Shown: positions 37,022 through 44,944 of the stretch, in pieces
Numbering within the stretch: position 1 is the first letter of the stretch
Layout of the letters: the number at the start of each line of letters is the position of its first letter
DNA from: an uncultured Collinsella sp.
Lineage (GTDB): Bacteria; Actinomycetota; Coriobacteriia; Coriobacteriales; Coriobacteriaceae
Reading direction: 5' to 3'
Length of the DNA stretch: 64,000 bases
Assembly (NCBI GenBank): GCA_959602645.1
Contig: CAUGTZ010000009.1
Span: forward strand, 1 to 64,000
The notes under the pieces: model-generated
Told to the model about the DNA's origin: nothing
What the model saw: only the letters and a program-made list of their open reading frames with translations
The model's database searches: none
Translations under genes and position numbers: made by a program

Positions 37022-37063
37022 ATATACCCCTCGGCCGCCCGTCCGGGCTGCAAAGGGGTATAT
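37022..37063 (-). terminator. hairpin after purA
   Basis: ATATACCCC (37022-37030) pairs with GGGGTATAT (37055-37063), with additional GCCCG/CGGGC pairing inside. It lies between the purA stop and the purD start. The U-run is weak, so termination is possible rather than sure. Confidence 0.5.
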
Positions 37064-37085
37064 CGCAATAACCAAATAGTCCCGA

Positions 37086-38372
37086 TTACTTCCAGAATCG
37101 GTTGATGATCTGCTCGCGACCAGCGCCGACGCCAATGAACGTCACGCGGGTGTGTGCTAGATCCTCGATAAACGCCACGTAGTCCTGAGCCTCCTGCGGC
37201 AGCTCATCAAAGCTGCGGCAACCGGTGATGTCGCACTTCCAGCCGGGGAGCTCCTCGTAGATGGGCTTGGCATGCTCAAAGCGCACCTGATGCTCGGGCA
37301 CGCTGGTGTAGTGCTCGCCATCGACGTCGTAGGCCACGCACACCTTGATGGTGTCGAAGGCCGAAAGCACGTCGAGCTTGGTCACGGCGATGTCGGTGAG
37401 GCCGTTGACGCGCGAGGCATAGTTGGCGATAGGGCCGTCAAACCAGCCGCAACGACGACGGCGACCGGTGGTCACGCCGTACTCATAGCCCTCCTCGGTC
37501 AGCGTGTGGCCGGCCTCGGACTCATAGGAAAGCTCGGTGGGCATGGGGCCCGAACCGACGCGGGTGATATAGGCCTTCATGACACCCAGCACGCGGTCGA
37601 CGTTCTTCATGCCCACGCCGGAGCCGGTGATGGCGCCGCCGGCGGTGCAGTTGGAAGACGTCACGTACGGATAGGTGCCGTGGTCGATGTCGAGCAACGT
37701 CGCTTGGGCGCCCTCAAACAGCAGGTTCTTGCCCTCATCGATCATGTTGTTGAGCAGCAGGCTCGTCTCGGTGATGTAGGGGCGCAGGCGCTCGGCCATC
37801 GGCAGGTACTCGTCGCAAATCTGGTCCACGGTGTAGGTGGGCAGGTTGTAGATGAGCTCAAGCTCGGGGTTCACGCGGGCGAGAGCGGTCTCCAGCTTGT
37901 CGCGGAACAGCGCCTCGTCCAGCATATCCTGCATGCGCAGGCCAATGCGGGCCATCTTGTCCTGATAGCACGGACCGATACCGCGCTTGGTGGTACCGAT
38001 GTTCTTCTTGCCGAGCTTCTGCTCAAAGGCGCCATCCAGGTCGATGTGGTACGGCATGATGACATGCGCGTTGCCGCTAATCTTGAGGTTCTTGGTGGTG
38101 ATGCCGTCGGCCTCGAACATGTCGATCTCCTCAAGGACAACCTTGGGGTTGACGACGCAGCCGTTACCGATCACCGACACATGGTCGGAATACATGATGC
38201 CGGAGGGCACCTGGTGCAGGCCGTACTTCTTGCCGTTGACGACGATGGTGTGGCCGGCGTTGTTGCCGCCCGAGTAGCGCACGACGGCATCGAAGTCGCC
38301 GGCGACCAGGTCGCAGATCTTACCCTTGCCCTCATCGCCCCACTGGGCACCGACCAAAACGGTTGACGGCAT
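37086..38372 (-). CDS. purA: adenylosuccinate synthase
   Basis: This 428-residue enzyme condenses IMP and aspartate with GTP in the branch to AMP. The GTP loop GAQWGDEGKGKICDL (about 8-22), the catalytic NNAGHTIVVNGKKYGLHQVPSG and GTTKRGIGPCYQDK are textbook matches, as is TTGRRRRCGWFD near residue 305. Length matches the family. The ATG has a TAAGGAG site. It is the fifth purine gene in the window; these are scattered rather than in one operon. Confidence 0.97.
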   Translation of the reverse strand: MPSTVLVGAQWGDEGKGKICDLVAGDFDAVVRYSGGNNAGHTIVVNGKKYGLHQVPSGIMYSDHVSVIGNGCVVNPKVVLEEIDMFEADGITTKNLKISGNAHVIMPYHIDLDGAFEQKLGKKNIGTTKRGIGPCYQDKMARIGLRMQDMLDEALFRDKLETALARVNPELELIYNLPTYTVDQICDEYLPMAERLRPYITETSLLLNNMIDEGKNLLFEGAQATLLDIDHGTYPYVTSSNCTAGGAITGSGVGMKNVDRVLGVMKAYITRVGSGPMPTELSYESEAGHTLTEEGYEYGVTTGRRRRCGWFDGPIANYASRVNGLTDIAVTKLDVLSAFDTIKVCVAYDVDGEHYTSVPEHQVRFEHAKPIYEELPGWKCDITGCRSFDELPQEAQDYVAFIEDLAHTRVTFIGVGAGREQIINRFWK

Positions 38373-38465
38373 GTTTACTCCTTACATTCATGGACTGTCT
38401 ACGCGCCACGCCGGCACGCAGAAGCACAAAACATTCCCAGTATACCCGTGCAACGGGCGCCTGTC

Positions 38466-39857
38466 CTACTCCTCGGCATGTGCCCCATCAAGCTCATAGA
38501 ACTTGGTGGATGCCGGCAGGAACATCAGGTCGACGTCGCCGATCGGGCCCGAACGGTTCTTGGCCACGACGATACGCGTAACGCCCTCGTCGGGTCGATC
38601 GTCGCGCGAGGCTTCGGCCTCGTCGGCGGAGCGGTCCAAGAACATAACGATATCGGCGTCCTGCTCGATGGAGCCCGATTCACGAAGGTCGGAAAGCTGC
38701 GGGCGCTTGCCGGTACGGGATTCGACCTGACGCGAGAGCTGCGACAGCGCGATGAGCGGGATCTTGAGTTCCTTGGCCATGATCTTCAGACCACGCGACA
38801 TCTCGGAGACCTCGACGGTACGGCTCTCGGAGCGGCGTCCCGGCGGAGGACTCACCAGCTGCAGGTAGTCCAGGATGATGATGGCCTTCTCCTTGTTGTG
38901 GAGCATGCGGCGGCTCTTGGCGCGAATCTCGGTCACTGTGGTGCCGGGCGTATCGTCAATCAGAATATCGAGCTTGGACAAGGTCTGCGTGGCCTCGTTG
39001 ATATTGGCCCACTGCTCGGGGCTAATGCGGCCCATGCGGAAGTCACTGATCGAAATCATGGCGTAGGCGCAAATCAGACGCTGGGCAATTTCCTTGCCCG
39101 ACATCTCCAGCGAGAAGAAGCCGACGGTATAACCGGCCGCGGCAGCGTTGAGCGCCAGATTCAGGGCGAACGACGTCTTACCCACAGCAGGGCGGGCGCC
39201 GATGATGATGAGCTGGCCCTCGCGAAAACCCATGAGCATGCGGTCGAGCGACGGGAAGCCCGTGGGCACGCCCGCAGCCTGGCCGCCTGCCTGGCACACT
39301 TCCTCGGCCTCGTTATAGGCCTCGACCATAAACTCGGTCAGCGTCTTGTAGCTCGACTTGACCTCGCGCGCTGTGACCTTGAGCAACTTGCTCTCGGCCA
39401 GCTCCACGACCTCTTTGGTATCGGTGGGAGCGTTATAGGCCAGCGCGTTGATCTCGTTGGTGGCGCCGATCAGCTCACGCAGCATCGAATCGCGGCGAAC
39501 GATAGCGGCATGGTGCTGCCAGTTGACGAGCGACAGGGTCTGACCCATCAACTCCAAAATGTAGGCCTCGCCGCCCACGGCATCAAGCTTGTTGATGCTT
39601 CGCAGGTAATCGATCAGCGAGATGGAGTCGATGGGAATGCGGCTGTTGTACATATCGACCATCGCGGTATAGATGGTCTTATGAATGGGCCGGTAGAAGT
39701 CATCGGGCTGCAGCTCGACCTGGGCCTCTTCGACCACCTCGGGCGATAGCAGCATAGCGGCCAGTACATTGGCCTCTGCATCTTGGTTTTGGGGAAGACC
39801 CAACTTTGAGCCGCGGTCCTCAACCGTCAGCCCGGTCTCCCTATCGTCGTATGCCAT
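38466..39857 (-). CDS. dnaB: replicative DNA helicase
   Basis: This hexameric helicase of 463 residues unwinds DNA ahead of the fork. The N-terminal domain begins GLPQNQDAEANVLAAMLL. The RecA-like ATPase has Walker A GARPAVGKTSFAL (about residue 210), Walker B AIIILDYLQLV, and the arginine-finger region DLRESGSIEQDADIVMFLDR. The fifth in-frame methionine (ATG at 39857) is best placed behind GAGGA. Its presence in the origin half, together with a DciA-type loader gene at 54109-54672, gives a coherent helicase-loading set. The rplI operon ends just upstream. Confidence 0.96.
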   Translation of the reverse strand: MAYDDRETGLTVEDRGSKLGLPQNQDAEANVLAAMLLSPEVVEEAQVELQPDDFYRPIHKTIYTAMVDMYNSRIPIDSISLIDYLRSINKLDAVGGEAYILELMGQTLSLVNWQHHAAIVRRDSMLRELIGATNEINALAYNAPTDTKEVVELAESKLLKVTAREVKSSYKTLTEFMVEAYNEAEEVCQAGGQAAGVPTGFPSLDRMLMGFREGQLIIIGARPAVGKTSFALNLALNAAAAGYTVGFFSLEMSGKEIAQRLICAYAMISISDFRMGRISPEQWANINEATQTLSKLDILIDDTPGTTVTEIRAKSRRMLHNKEKAIIILDYLQLVSPPPGRRSESRTVEVSEMSRGLKIMAKELKIPLIALSQLSRQVESRTGKRPQLSDLRESGSIEQDADIVMFLDRSADEAEASRDDRPDEGVTRIVVAKNRSGPIGDVDLMFLPASTKFYELDGAHAEE

Positions 39858-40027
39858 GAGCATCCTCATTCATATCGCTTGCGAGCATCCATAGTATCAG
39901 CCACGGTCCCAAAACGCGCCGCGCGCCGCCAATCATCACCGAACCAAACGGATGAACGGTCCTGTGTATAGGACTTCGACGCAACGTTCACCATGACACT
40001 CACTCAGCGCAAATAAAACAAAAGGGC

Positions 40028-40056
40028 GCCCTGGTTTCCCAGAGCGCCCTTCTTAG
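40028..40056 (-). terminator. terminator of the rpsF-ssb-rpsR-rplI operon
   Basis: AAGGGCGC and GCGCCCTT arms (with CTGG/CCAG inside) form a hairpin. On the minus strand it is followed by TTGTTTT. It lies 28 bases past the rplI stop. Confidence 0.85.
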
Positions 40057-40083
40057 AACAAGATTGTTGCGTTGCAGCAAATG

Positions 40084-40623
40084 CTACTCGGCAGCAGCCT
40101 CAGTCTCGACCTCGGCGGTCTCGGCCTCGGCGACCTCAGCGGCCTCCTCGACCTCAGCCTCGGCAGCGAGCTCCTCGGCGGTAACGCCGACGAGAACGAC
40201 AACCTCGGCCTTGATCTCGCGGTACAGCGAGATGGCAACGGTGTGGGCACCGGCAACCTTGATGGGCTTACCGAGCTCGACGCGCTTGCGGTCGATGTCC
40301 ATACCGAGCTGAGCCTTGATGGCGTCAGCGATCATAGCGGCGGTAACGGAGCCAAAGAGGATGCCCTCGTCGCCGACCTTGACGTCAACGGTGACCGTCT
40401 TGCCCTCGAAGGCAGCCTTGGTCTCGTTGGCGGTAGCCAGACGGACGGCCTCGCGCTTGGCGATGTTGTTGCGACGCTCGTCAAGCTGCTTGAGGTTGCC
40501 CTTGGTGGCGGCAACAGCGAGCTTCTTGGGGAACAGGAAGTTCTCAGCGTAACCCTGAGCGACCTCTACGACGTCACCCTCGCCGCCCTTGCCCTTGATC
40601 TCATCGAGAAGAATAACCTTCAT
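40084..40623 (-). CDS. rplI: 50S ribosomal protein bL9
   Basis: This 179-residue bL9 binds 23S rRNA at the base of the L1 stalk. The N-terminal domain MKVILLDEIKGKGGEGDVVEVAQGYAENFLFP is a clear match, followed by the long central helix. The chain is about 30 residues longer than most bL9 proteins owing to an alanine/glutamate-rich C-terminal tail (EELAAEAEVEEAAEVAEAETAEVETEAAAE). This low-complexity extension is the odd feature. It is the last gene of the rpsF-ssb-rpsR-rplI operon. Confidence 0.97.
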   Translation of the reverse strand: MKVILLDEIKGKGGEGDVVEVAQGYAENFLFPKKLAVAATKGNLKQLDERRNNIAKREAVRLATANETKAAFEGKTVTVDVKVGDEGILFGSVTAAMIADAIKAQLGMDIDRKRVELGKPIKVAGAHTVAISLYREIKAEVVVLVGVTAEELAAEAEVEEAAEVAEAETAEVETEAAAE

Positions 40624-40638
40624 GATGCGTCTCCCTTC

Positions 40639-40905
40639 TTAGCCGCGGTCGCGGTTGCCACGAGAGGAAACCACGGGGACGGTGTACGGCAGGAGAGCCA
40701 TCTCGCGGGCGCGCTTGATGGCGTTGGCGATGTCATGCTGATGCTGCGTGCAAGCGCCAGTGACGCGACGGGGCTTGATCTTGCCACGGTCGGTCATGTA
40801 CTTACGGAGAAGCTGAGTATCCTTATAGTCGATGAACTCAGTGTTCTCCTTGCAGAACTGGCAGTACTTACGACGCGGCTGACGTGCAGAAAAATCATTA
40901 GCCAT
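40639..40905 (-). CDS. rpsR: 30S ribosomal protein bS18
   Basis: This 88-residue bS18 forms a heterodimer with bS6 in the small subunit platform. RRKYCQFCKENTEFIDYKD and LRKYMTDRGKIKPRRVTGACTQHQHDIANAIKRAREMALLPY are diagnostic. The C-rich motif YCQFC suggests a zinc-binding (C+) paralogue type. The ATG at 40905 (AAAGG upstream) is preferred to an extended frame. It lies between ssb and rplI. Confidence 0.96.
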   Translation of the reverse strand: MANDFSARQPRRKYCQFCKENTEFIDYKDTQLLRKYMTDRGKIKPRRVTGACTQHQHDIANAIKRAREMALLPYTVPVVSSRGNRDRG

Positions 40906-40977
40906 GTCAAAATACCTTTCATTTGGCAACTTCGGCGAACCGAAGCCGCCTCTCACTCAAAAATAGGTGAACAACCC

Positions 40978-41430
40978 TTAGAACGGGATGTCCTCATCGT
41001 AGACGTCGACCGCGGGCGGCGTAGCCACCGGTGCGGCAGGACGTGCTGCGGGCGCGGGAGCTGCGGGGGCGTAACCGCCCTGATCGTAGCCACCCTGGCC
41101 ACCACGGGAGCTCATAAACTCGATCTCATCGACGATGACCTCAAGCTTGCTCCTGCGCTGACCGTCGCGCTCCCAAGAGCTGTAGCGCAGCTTGCCCTCG
41201 ATCGCGACCTTGTTTCCCTTTGCCAGGAAACGGCTCACGGCCTCGGCGCGGGTGCCGAACATGGTGCAGTCGACAAAGTTGGGATAGTCCTCCCACTCGC
41301 CAGTCTGCGCGTTGCGGCGACGATCGTTCACGGCGACGCCAAAGGACAGAACCTGGGTTCCGCCGGCGGTGGCGCGCAGCTCGGGATCGCGGGTGAGGTT
41401 ACCGGTGATGTTCACTCGATTGATGCTCAT
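40978..41430 (-). CDS. ssb: single-stranded DNA-binding protein
   Basis: This 150-residue SSB has an N-terminal OB fold (MSINRVNITGNLTRDPELRATAGGTQVLSFGVAVNDRR through VIVDEIEFM), a glycine/proline/alanine-rich linker (GGQGGYDQGGYAPAAPAPAA) and the acidic tip DEDIPF that recruits partner proteins. It coats single-stranded DNA at forks. It is co-transcribed with rpsF and rpsR, the standard bacterial arrangement. Confidence 0.97.
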   Translation of the reverse strand: MSINRVNITGNLTRDPELRATAGGTQVLSFGVAVNDRRRNAQTGEWEDYPNFVDCTMFGTRAEAVSRFLAKGNKVAIEGKLRYSSWERDGQRRSKLEVIVDEIEFMSSRGGQGGYDQGGYAPAAPAPAARPAAPVATPPAVDVYDEDIPF

Positions 41431-41478
41431 AACTCACTACTTCCTCTTGGGGCACAAGCCCAGTCCAAAACGACAGTC

Positions 41479-41772
41479 TTACTCCTGGTCGTCGCGACGG
41501 ACGATCATGTGGCGGACCACAGCGTCGGTGATGCGCAGGACGCGATCAAGCTCGGCGATCTGGGTAGGATCTGCGTGGAAGTTGATGAGGGTGTAGTCAC
41601 CATCGGTGAGGTCGTTGATCTCGTAGGCGAGCTTGCGCTTGCCCCACTCGTCAACGGAGTCGACCTTGCCAGCGCCCTCAGCGATCGTGGTATCGATACG
41701 CTTCATAACAGCGAGACGAGTCTCGGGGTCGAGCGACGGGTCAACAAAGAACAGCAGTTCATAAGCCTTCAT
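41479..41772 (-). CDS. rpsF: 30S ribosomal protein bS6
   Basis: This 97-residue bS6 pairs with bS18. MKAYELLFFVDPSLDPETRLAV and GKRKLAYEINDLTDGDYTLINFHAD are typical. The ATG at 41772 follows GGAGGTGAC, and a longer open frame to 41793 is rejected for that reason. It is the first gene of the operon. A hairpin upstream (41799-41827) may be an autoregulatory site. Confidence 0.96.
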   Translation of the reverse strand: MKAYELLFFVDPSLDPETRLAVMKRIDTTIAEGAGKVDSVDEWGKRKLAYEINDLTDGDYTLINFHADPTQIAELDRVLRITDAVVRHMIVRRDDQE

Positions 41773-41798
41773 ATTGTCACCTCCTCTGGGCAAATGTG

Positions 41799-41827
41799 GC
41801 TTCAGGTCGTGAAGGTGCGCCTGAAGC
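41799..41827 (-). promoter_or_regulatory. hairpin in the rpsF leader, possible S6:S18 binding site
   Basis: GCTTCAGG pairs perfectly with CCTGAAGC around a 13-base loop that contains CACC on the minus strand, 27 bases upstream of the rpsF start. Many bacteria carry an S6:S18-binding leader hairpin here with a conserved CC-rich loop. The match in position and loop is suggestive, not proven. Confidence 0.4.
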
Positions 41828-42230
41828 AGGAAAAGACTTGGTAATAATATCTTTCAACCTCCCAGGCCGCAAGAATATGCAGCTACAACCTCATGACCTC
41901 CACATATGCCCATATTCGCACGACGTTTCATGCGCATTCCAACCAAATGCCGACCAAGAGCTTGACGGATTTGTGGACAAGATACGGTGCCGCGGGGACA
42001 AGCTGAGCCAAGCCGCAGGTCAGTGGGCGCATGGTTGCGGTCGCGAAATGCATACCAGTGGCGCACAGCACCAACCAAAGATTTTTAAATTCATTGCCAA
42101 GTCGCTTATGAATACCCCTTTTGAACAATTGAGTTAATCAACCACGCTGGTCGGAAGCCGTTTTTTGGCACCTCAAACCCCACTGCAACGACAAGCGCGG
42201 CCAAGCGTTTTAAAAAATGCCAACTTTTCT
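41828..42230. other. gene-less region between rpsF and the tRNA-Ser genes
   Basis: About 400 bases hold no supported gene. The rpsF promoter should lie near 41830-41930. A single TTGTCCACA (minus strand, 41972-41980) equals a consensus DnaA box but stands alone. No repeat or other structure was identified. Confidence 0.5.
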
Positions 42231-42232
42231 GT

Positions 42233-42260
42233 TTGCACTTTGCGGTTCCTCGTGTATACT
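42233..42260 (+). promoter_or_regulatory. promoter of the tRNA-Ser genes
   Basis: TTGCAC (42233-42238) and TATACT (42255-42260) are separated by 16 bases, and the tRNA starts 17 bases downstream. Confidence 0.7.
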
Positions 42261-42276
42261 GACTTTCGCATTTAAC

Positions 42277-42367
42277 GGAGAGTTGTCCGAGTGGCCGAAG
42301 GAGCACGATTGGAAATCGTGTAGGCGTCAAAAGCGTCTCCAGGGTTCAAATCCCTGACTCTCCGCCA
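42277..42367 (+). tRNA. tRNA-Ser (GGA)
   Basis: The 91-base cloverleaf begins GGAGAGTTGTCCGAGTGG and ends ACTCTCCG with an encoded CCA. The anticodon loop TTGGAAA gives GGA, and the long variable arm typical of serine tRNAs is present. The acceptor arms GGAGAGT/ACTCTCC pair fully. Confidence 0.97.
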
Positions 42368-42375
42368 GTTAATTC

Positions 42376-42404
42376 CAAAGCAGGCCTTCGAGCCTGCTTT
42401 GTTT
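42376..42404 (+). terminator. terminator-like hairpin between tRNA-Ser genes
   Basis: AAAGCAGGC pairs with GCCTGCTTT around CTTCGA, followed by GTTTTT. It separates the two serine tRNAs. Confidence 0.75.
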
Positions 42405-42415
42405 TTACCCCACGC

Positions 42416-42506
42416 GGAGGGGTGGCAGAGTGGTTGAATGCGGCGGTCTCGAAAACCGTTTGGCCTGTATAAGGTCACGAGGGTTCGAATCCCTCCTCCT
42501 CCGCCA
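42416..42506 (+). tRNA. tRNA-Ser (CGA)
   Basis: The 91-base cloverleaf begins GGAGGGGTGGCAGAGTGG and ends CTCCTCCG plus CCA. The anticodon loop CTCGAAA gives CGA. A long variable arm marks it as serine. The acceptor stem has one G-U wobble. An exact 25-base copy of its 3' end occurs inverted at 42571-42595. Confidence 0.97.
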
Positions 42507-42875
42507 TTTTGGTTGAGAAAGCTCCCGAAAACGGGGGCTTTTTTGTTTAGAGTCCCTTACAAGCAAATACGGCGGAGGAGGAGGGATTCGAACCCGCCAG
42601 GGCGCAAAGCGTAAAGAAAACGCGCCAGTGGCGCGTTTTTAGCGCAGCGCGGTCGGCGTAAGCCGACCGGATAAATTTTGAGCGCTGCTCAAAATTTGGA
42701 CATCCCTCCTATTCAGCCACGCCCCCATCGCGTTCAGCATCGACCCAGATCCCCAAACATGGAACCTACGCCCCCACCCAGTCCCGACCGTTTACCGAGC
42801 AATAGGATCACCACGCCCGCCAACCATGTACTATGTACGGGCATTGTCTAAACCCGCAACCAAAAGGACCCCATC
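42507..42875. other. gene-less region with terminator, inverted tRNA fragment and three hairpins
   Basis: A terminator for the tRNA (GAAAGCTCCCG/CGGGGGCTTTTTT, 42517-42546) is followed by an inverted 25-base copy of the tRNA-Ser 3' end (42571-42595). Three perfect hairpins come next: 42617-42639 (10-bp arms), 42650-42669 (8-bp arms, loop GTAA) and 42673-42697 (11-bp arms). From about 42700 to the next gene I see only ordinary sequence and an AAAAGGA ribosome site. Confidence 0.7.
42571..42595 (-). repeat. inverted 25-bp copy of tRNA-Ser 3' end
   Basis: The sequence is the exact reverse complement of the T-arm and acceptor end of the tRNA-Ser(CGA) gene just upstream. The rest of the tRNA is absent, so it is a fragment, not a gene. 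Confidence 0.9.
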
Positions 42876-43565
42876 TTGCCCGTCGTCGCCGCTATGACCG
42901 TTACCTCACACGCCACAGATGCCATGGTCGCCATCCCGTTTTGGCTCGAAATGTTCGCCGTCGTCGCGGCTTCAATCTCGGGCGTGTTGGTCGCGCGCGA
43001 GCACAAGCTCGATCTGGTGGGCGCGGTCGCGCTTGCCGTGGTCTGTGGCTTGGGCGGCGGTCTTTTACGCGACATGACGCTGCAGGTGGGCAACGTCTAC
43101 ATCCTCAACCAGCCAATGGCGCTGCCGCTTTCCATTGCCACGGCAGCCATCATCTATATTTTCCCGGCAATCGTCGACAAGCCCGAAAAACTCATTCCCC
43201 TGCTCGACATCATCTCGGTCGGCATCTACGCCGCCACTGGAGCAGACAAGGCGCTGGTCTACGGCTTTGCACCGGCGGTGTGCATCATGATGGGCTTTTT
43301 CACCGCGGTGGGCGGCGGCATGTTGCGCGACGGCTTTATGGGCGTGGTTCCGGGCATTTTCCAACGTACTAACTTTTATGCCATCGCCGCCATCGCCGGA
43401 TCGACAAGCTATGTGTGTCTCGTTATGAGCGGCATTATGAGCAATGTCGCCGCGCTGGTCGTATGCGTTGTCGTGACCATGGGTCTGCGCTGGCTCTCGC
43501 TGCGCTTTGACATCAAAAGCCCCACCGAAGAAGATATCGCGCGCTTCTTGCACCGTAAAAAGTAA
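42876..43565 (+). CDS. TRIC/UPF0126-type membrane channel protein
   Basis: This 229-residue membrane protein has seven hydrophobic segments in two similar halves, each carrying the family signature: VVCGLGGGLLRDMTL (about 57-71) and FFTAVGGGMLRDGFMG (about 141-156). Prokaryotic members of this TRIC-like family form potassium-permeable trimers, so a cation channel role is inferred. The start is a TTG at 42876 behind AAAAGGA; an ATG seven codons later is a possible alternative. It is one of few plus-strand genes in this arm. Confidence 0.88.
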   Translation: MPVVAAMTVTSHATDAMVAIPFWLEMFAVVAASISGVLVAREHKLDLVGAVALAVVCGLGGGLLRDMTLQVGNVYILNQPMALPLSIATAAIIYIFPAIVDKPEKLIPLLDIISVGIYAATGADKALVYGFAPAVCIMMGFFTAVGGGMLRDGFMGVVPGIFQRTNFYAIAAIAGSTSYVCLVMSGIMSNVAALVVCVVVTMGLRWLSLRFDIKSPTEEDIARFLHRKK

Positions 43566-43671
43566 ACAGCACGGCACGACCCTTCGAAATGCAACCGAAA
43601 GGTTCTTTTAGAGCGCCCACGCGTTGGGTACCCTGTTAGGTGTATGTCGAGCATCTGACGAAGGATTCACT

Positions 43672-44817
43672 ATGCCCTGTAATCAATTCCCGTCGACCCA
43701 GCGCCGTAAAGCGTGGGTCCGCATCACGATCCTATTCGCGCTCGTCGCCCTAGCGGTCACCGCACTTCCCACGGCGTCGTTCGCCGGCACAGACACCGCA
43801 GGCAACGTACTTGCGACCGACAATGACGCCAATTCGTCCGGCGTCGAAGGTGACCTGTACTGGGCAGGTCAGGCCCTCAACTTGGACGATGCGTCCATCG
43901 GCCGCGACATAATTGCAGCAGGCGAGAGCCTCTCCATCCGCGACTGCACGGTGGGCGGCGCCGTCCGCTTGGCGGCGCGCACCATCGACATTGCCAAGAC
44001 TACGGTTGATGGCAGCGTGACCGTTGCCGGCCAGCATGTCGTGCTCAATTCCGACAGCACCACCAACTGTTTCTATGCGATAGGCGAGACGGTTGCCCTG
44101 CGCGGCTCTACCAAGTCGGCAGCGCTTGCGGGCGATACGGTGACTATCGATGGCACCGTCGAGGGCGATGTCGAGGTTTGGGCCGATAAGCTCATCCTGG
44201 GCAAGAACGCCCACATCACCGGCACCGTGAACGCGCACGTCTCCGAGGACCCCGAGCGCGCCGCGGGAGCCGAGGTCGGCGCGCTCAAGATCGACCGCAC
44301 CGAGAGCGAGGATACTTCCACCGTTAACGATGTCATCGGCGGTATCGTCGCCGCGGCACTCTCGGCCTGCTTTGTCGCCCTACTGCTCGAACTCGTCTTT
44401 CCGCGCGCAACCGCCAGCGCCGCCGGCATGCTCCACCAGCGCCCCATGCCCCTGTGGGTGAGCGGTCTTCTGGGCACGATTGCTATCGTCCCCGCCGTCC
44501 TACTGCTAATTATCTCTATCGCTGGTCTGTCGCTTGCCGGAGCCCTCATGTGCGGTGTTATTGGCATCGCGCTGGTGTCGAGTGCCTTTGCAGGGTGCGC
44601 GATCGCGCGCATGGTCGGACACAGCCAGAACCGCTACGCCATGGCGGCCGCCGGCGGCGTGATCGCAGGTGCACTTACGGCAATCCCCCTCGTAGGCGAT
44701 TTCATCAGCGGCGTGGCCTTTGTCTTCACGCTCGGCTATGTTATCCAGATCATCTGGCGCAACGCTCACCTCAAGTCGCAACAGCCGGCTAATACGCCGG
44801 AACTCCCCACCGCCTAG
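43672..44817 (+). CDS. exported bactofilin-like repeat protein with C-terminal membrane domain
   Basis: This 381-residue protein begins with a signal or anchor segment (ITILFALVALAVTALPTASFA, about 18-38). A region of short beta-helix-like repeats follows (GRDIIAAGESLSIRDCTVGGAVRLAARTIDIAKTTVDGSV..., about 65-190), as in bactofilin/polymer-forming proteins. Four hydrophobic segments follow (about 220-365). The ATG at 43672 with GAAGGA is used rather than a longer frame. The function is unknown; the fold suggests an extracellular beta-helix tethered to a membrane domain. Confidence 0.7.
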   Translation: MPCNQFPSTQRRKAWVRITILFALVALAVTALPTASFAGTDTAGNVLATDNDANSSGVEGDLYWAGQALNLDDASIGRDIIAAGESLSIRDCTVGGAVRLAARTIDIAKTTVDGSVTVAGQHVVLNSDSTTNCFYAIGETVALRGSTKSAALAGDTVTIDGTVEGDVEVWADKLILGKNAHITGTVNAHVSEDPERAAGAEVGALKIDRTESEDTSTVNDVIGGIVAAALSACFVALLLELVFPRATASAAGMLHQRPMPLWVSGLLGTIAIVPAVLLLIISIAGLSLAGALMCGVIGIALVSSAFAGCAIARMVGHSQNRYAMAAAGGVIAGALTAIPLVGDFISGVAFVFTLGYVIQIIWRNAHLKSQQPANTPELPTA

Positions 44818-44824
44818 CTGCCAA

Positions 44825-44883
44825 CCACCACAAAGGGGACAGGCACCTTTGTGGTGGTGCAAGCGAACCTGTCCCCTTGCACC
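44825..44883. repeat. double GGGGACAG-family hairpin
   Basis: The first hairpin has 12-bp arms CCACCACAAAGG/CCTTTGTGGTGG (44825-44836 and 44846-44857) with GGACAG in the loop. The second has GGTGCAAG/CTTGCACC (44856-44863 and 44876-44883) with CTGTCC in the loop. The first 18 bases recur in inverted form at 34-51. Confidence 0.8.
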
Positions 44884-44886
44884 AAA

Positions 44887-44921
44887 AAGGGCGCCGACCA
44901 TTGCGGTCGACGCCCTTTCTC
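44887..44921 (-). terminator. terminator after typA
   Basis: AAGGGCG and CGCCCTT arms, with CGACC/GGTCG inside, form a hairpin followed on the minus strand by TTTGG. It lies 24 bases past the typA stop. Confidence 0.65.
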
Positions 44922-44944
44922 ATTAAAGCTATAAAACCCAGCAC

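Noticed and set aside
41972..41980. Perfect TTGTCCACA DnaA-box-like site
   Set aside because: It is a single site far from other boxes; one 9-mer can occur by chance, and the origin evidently uses a different repeat.
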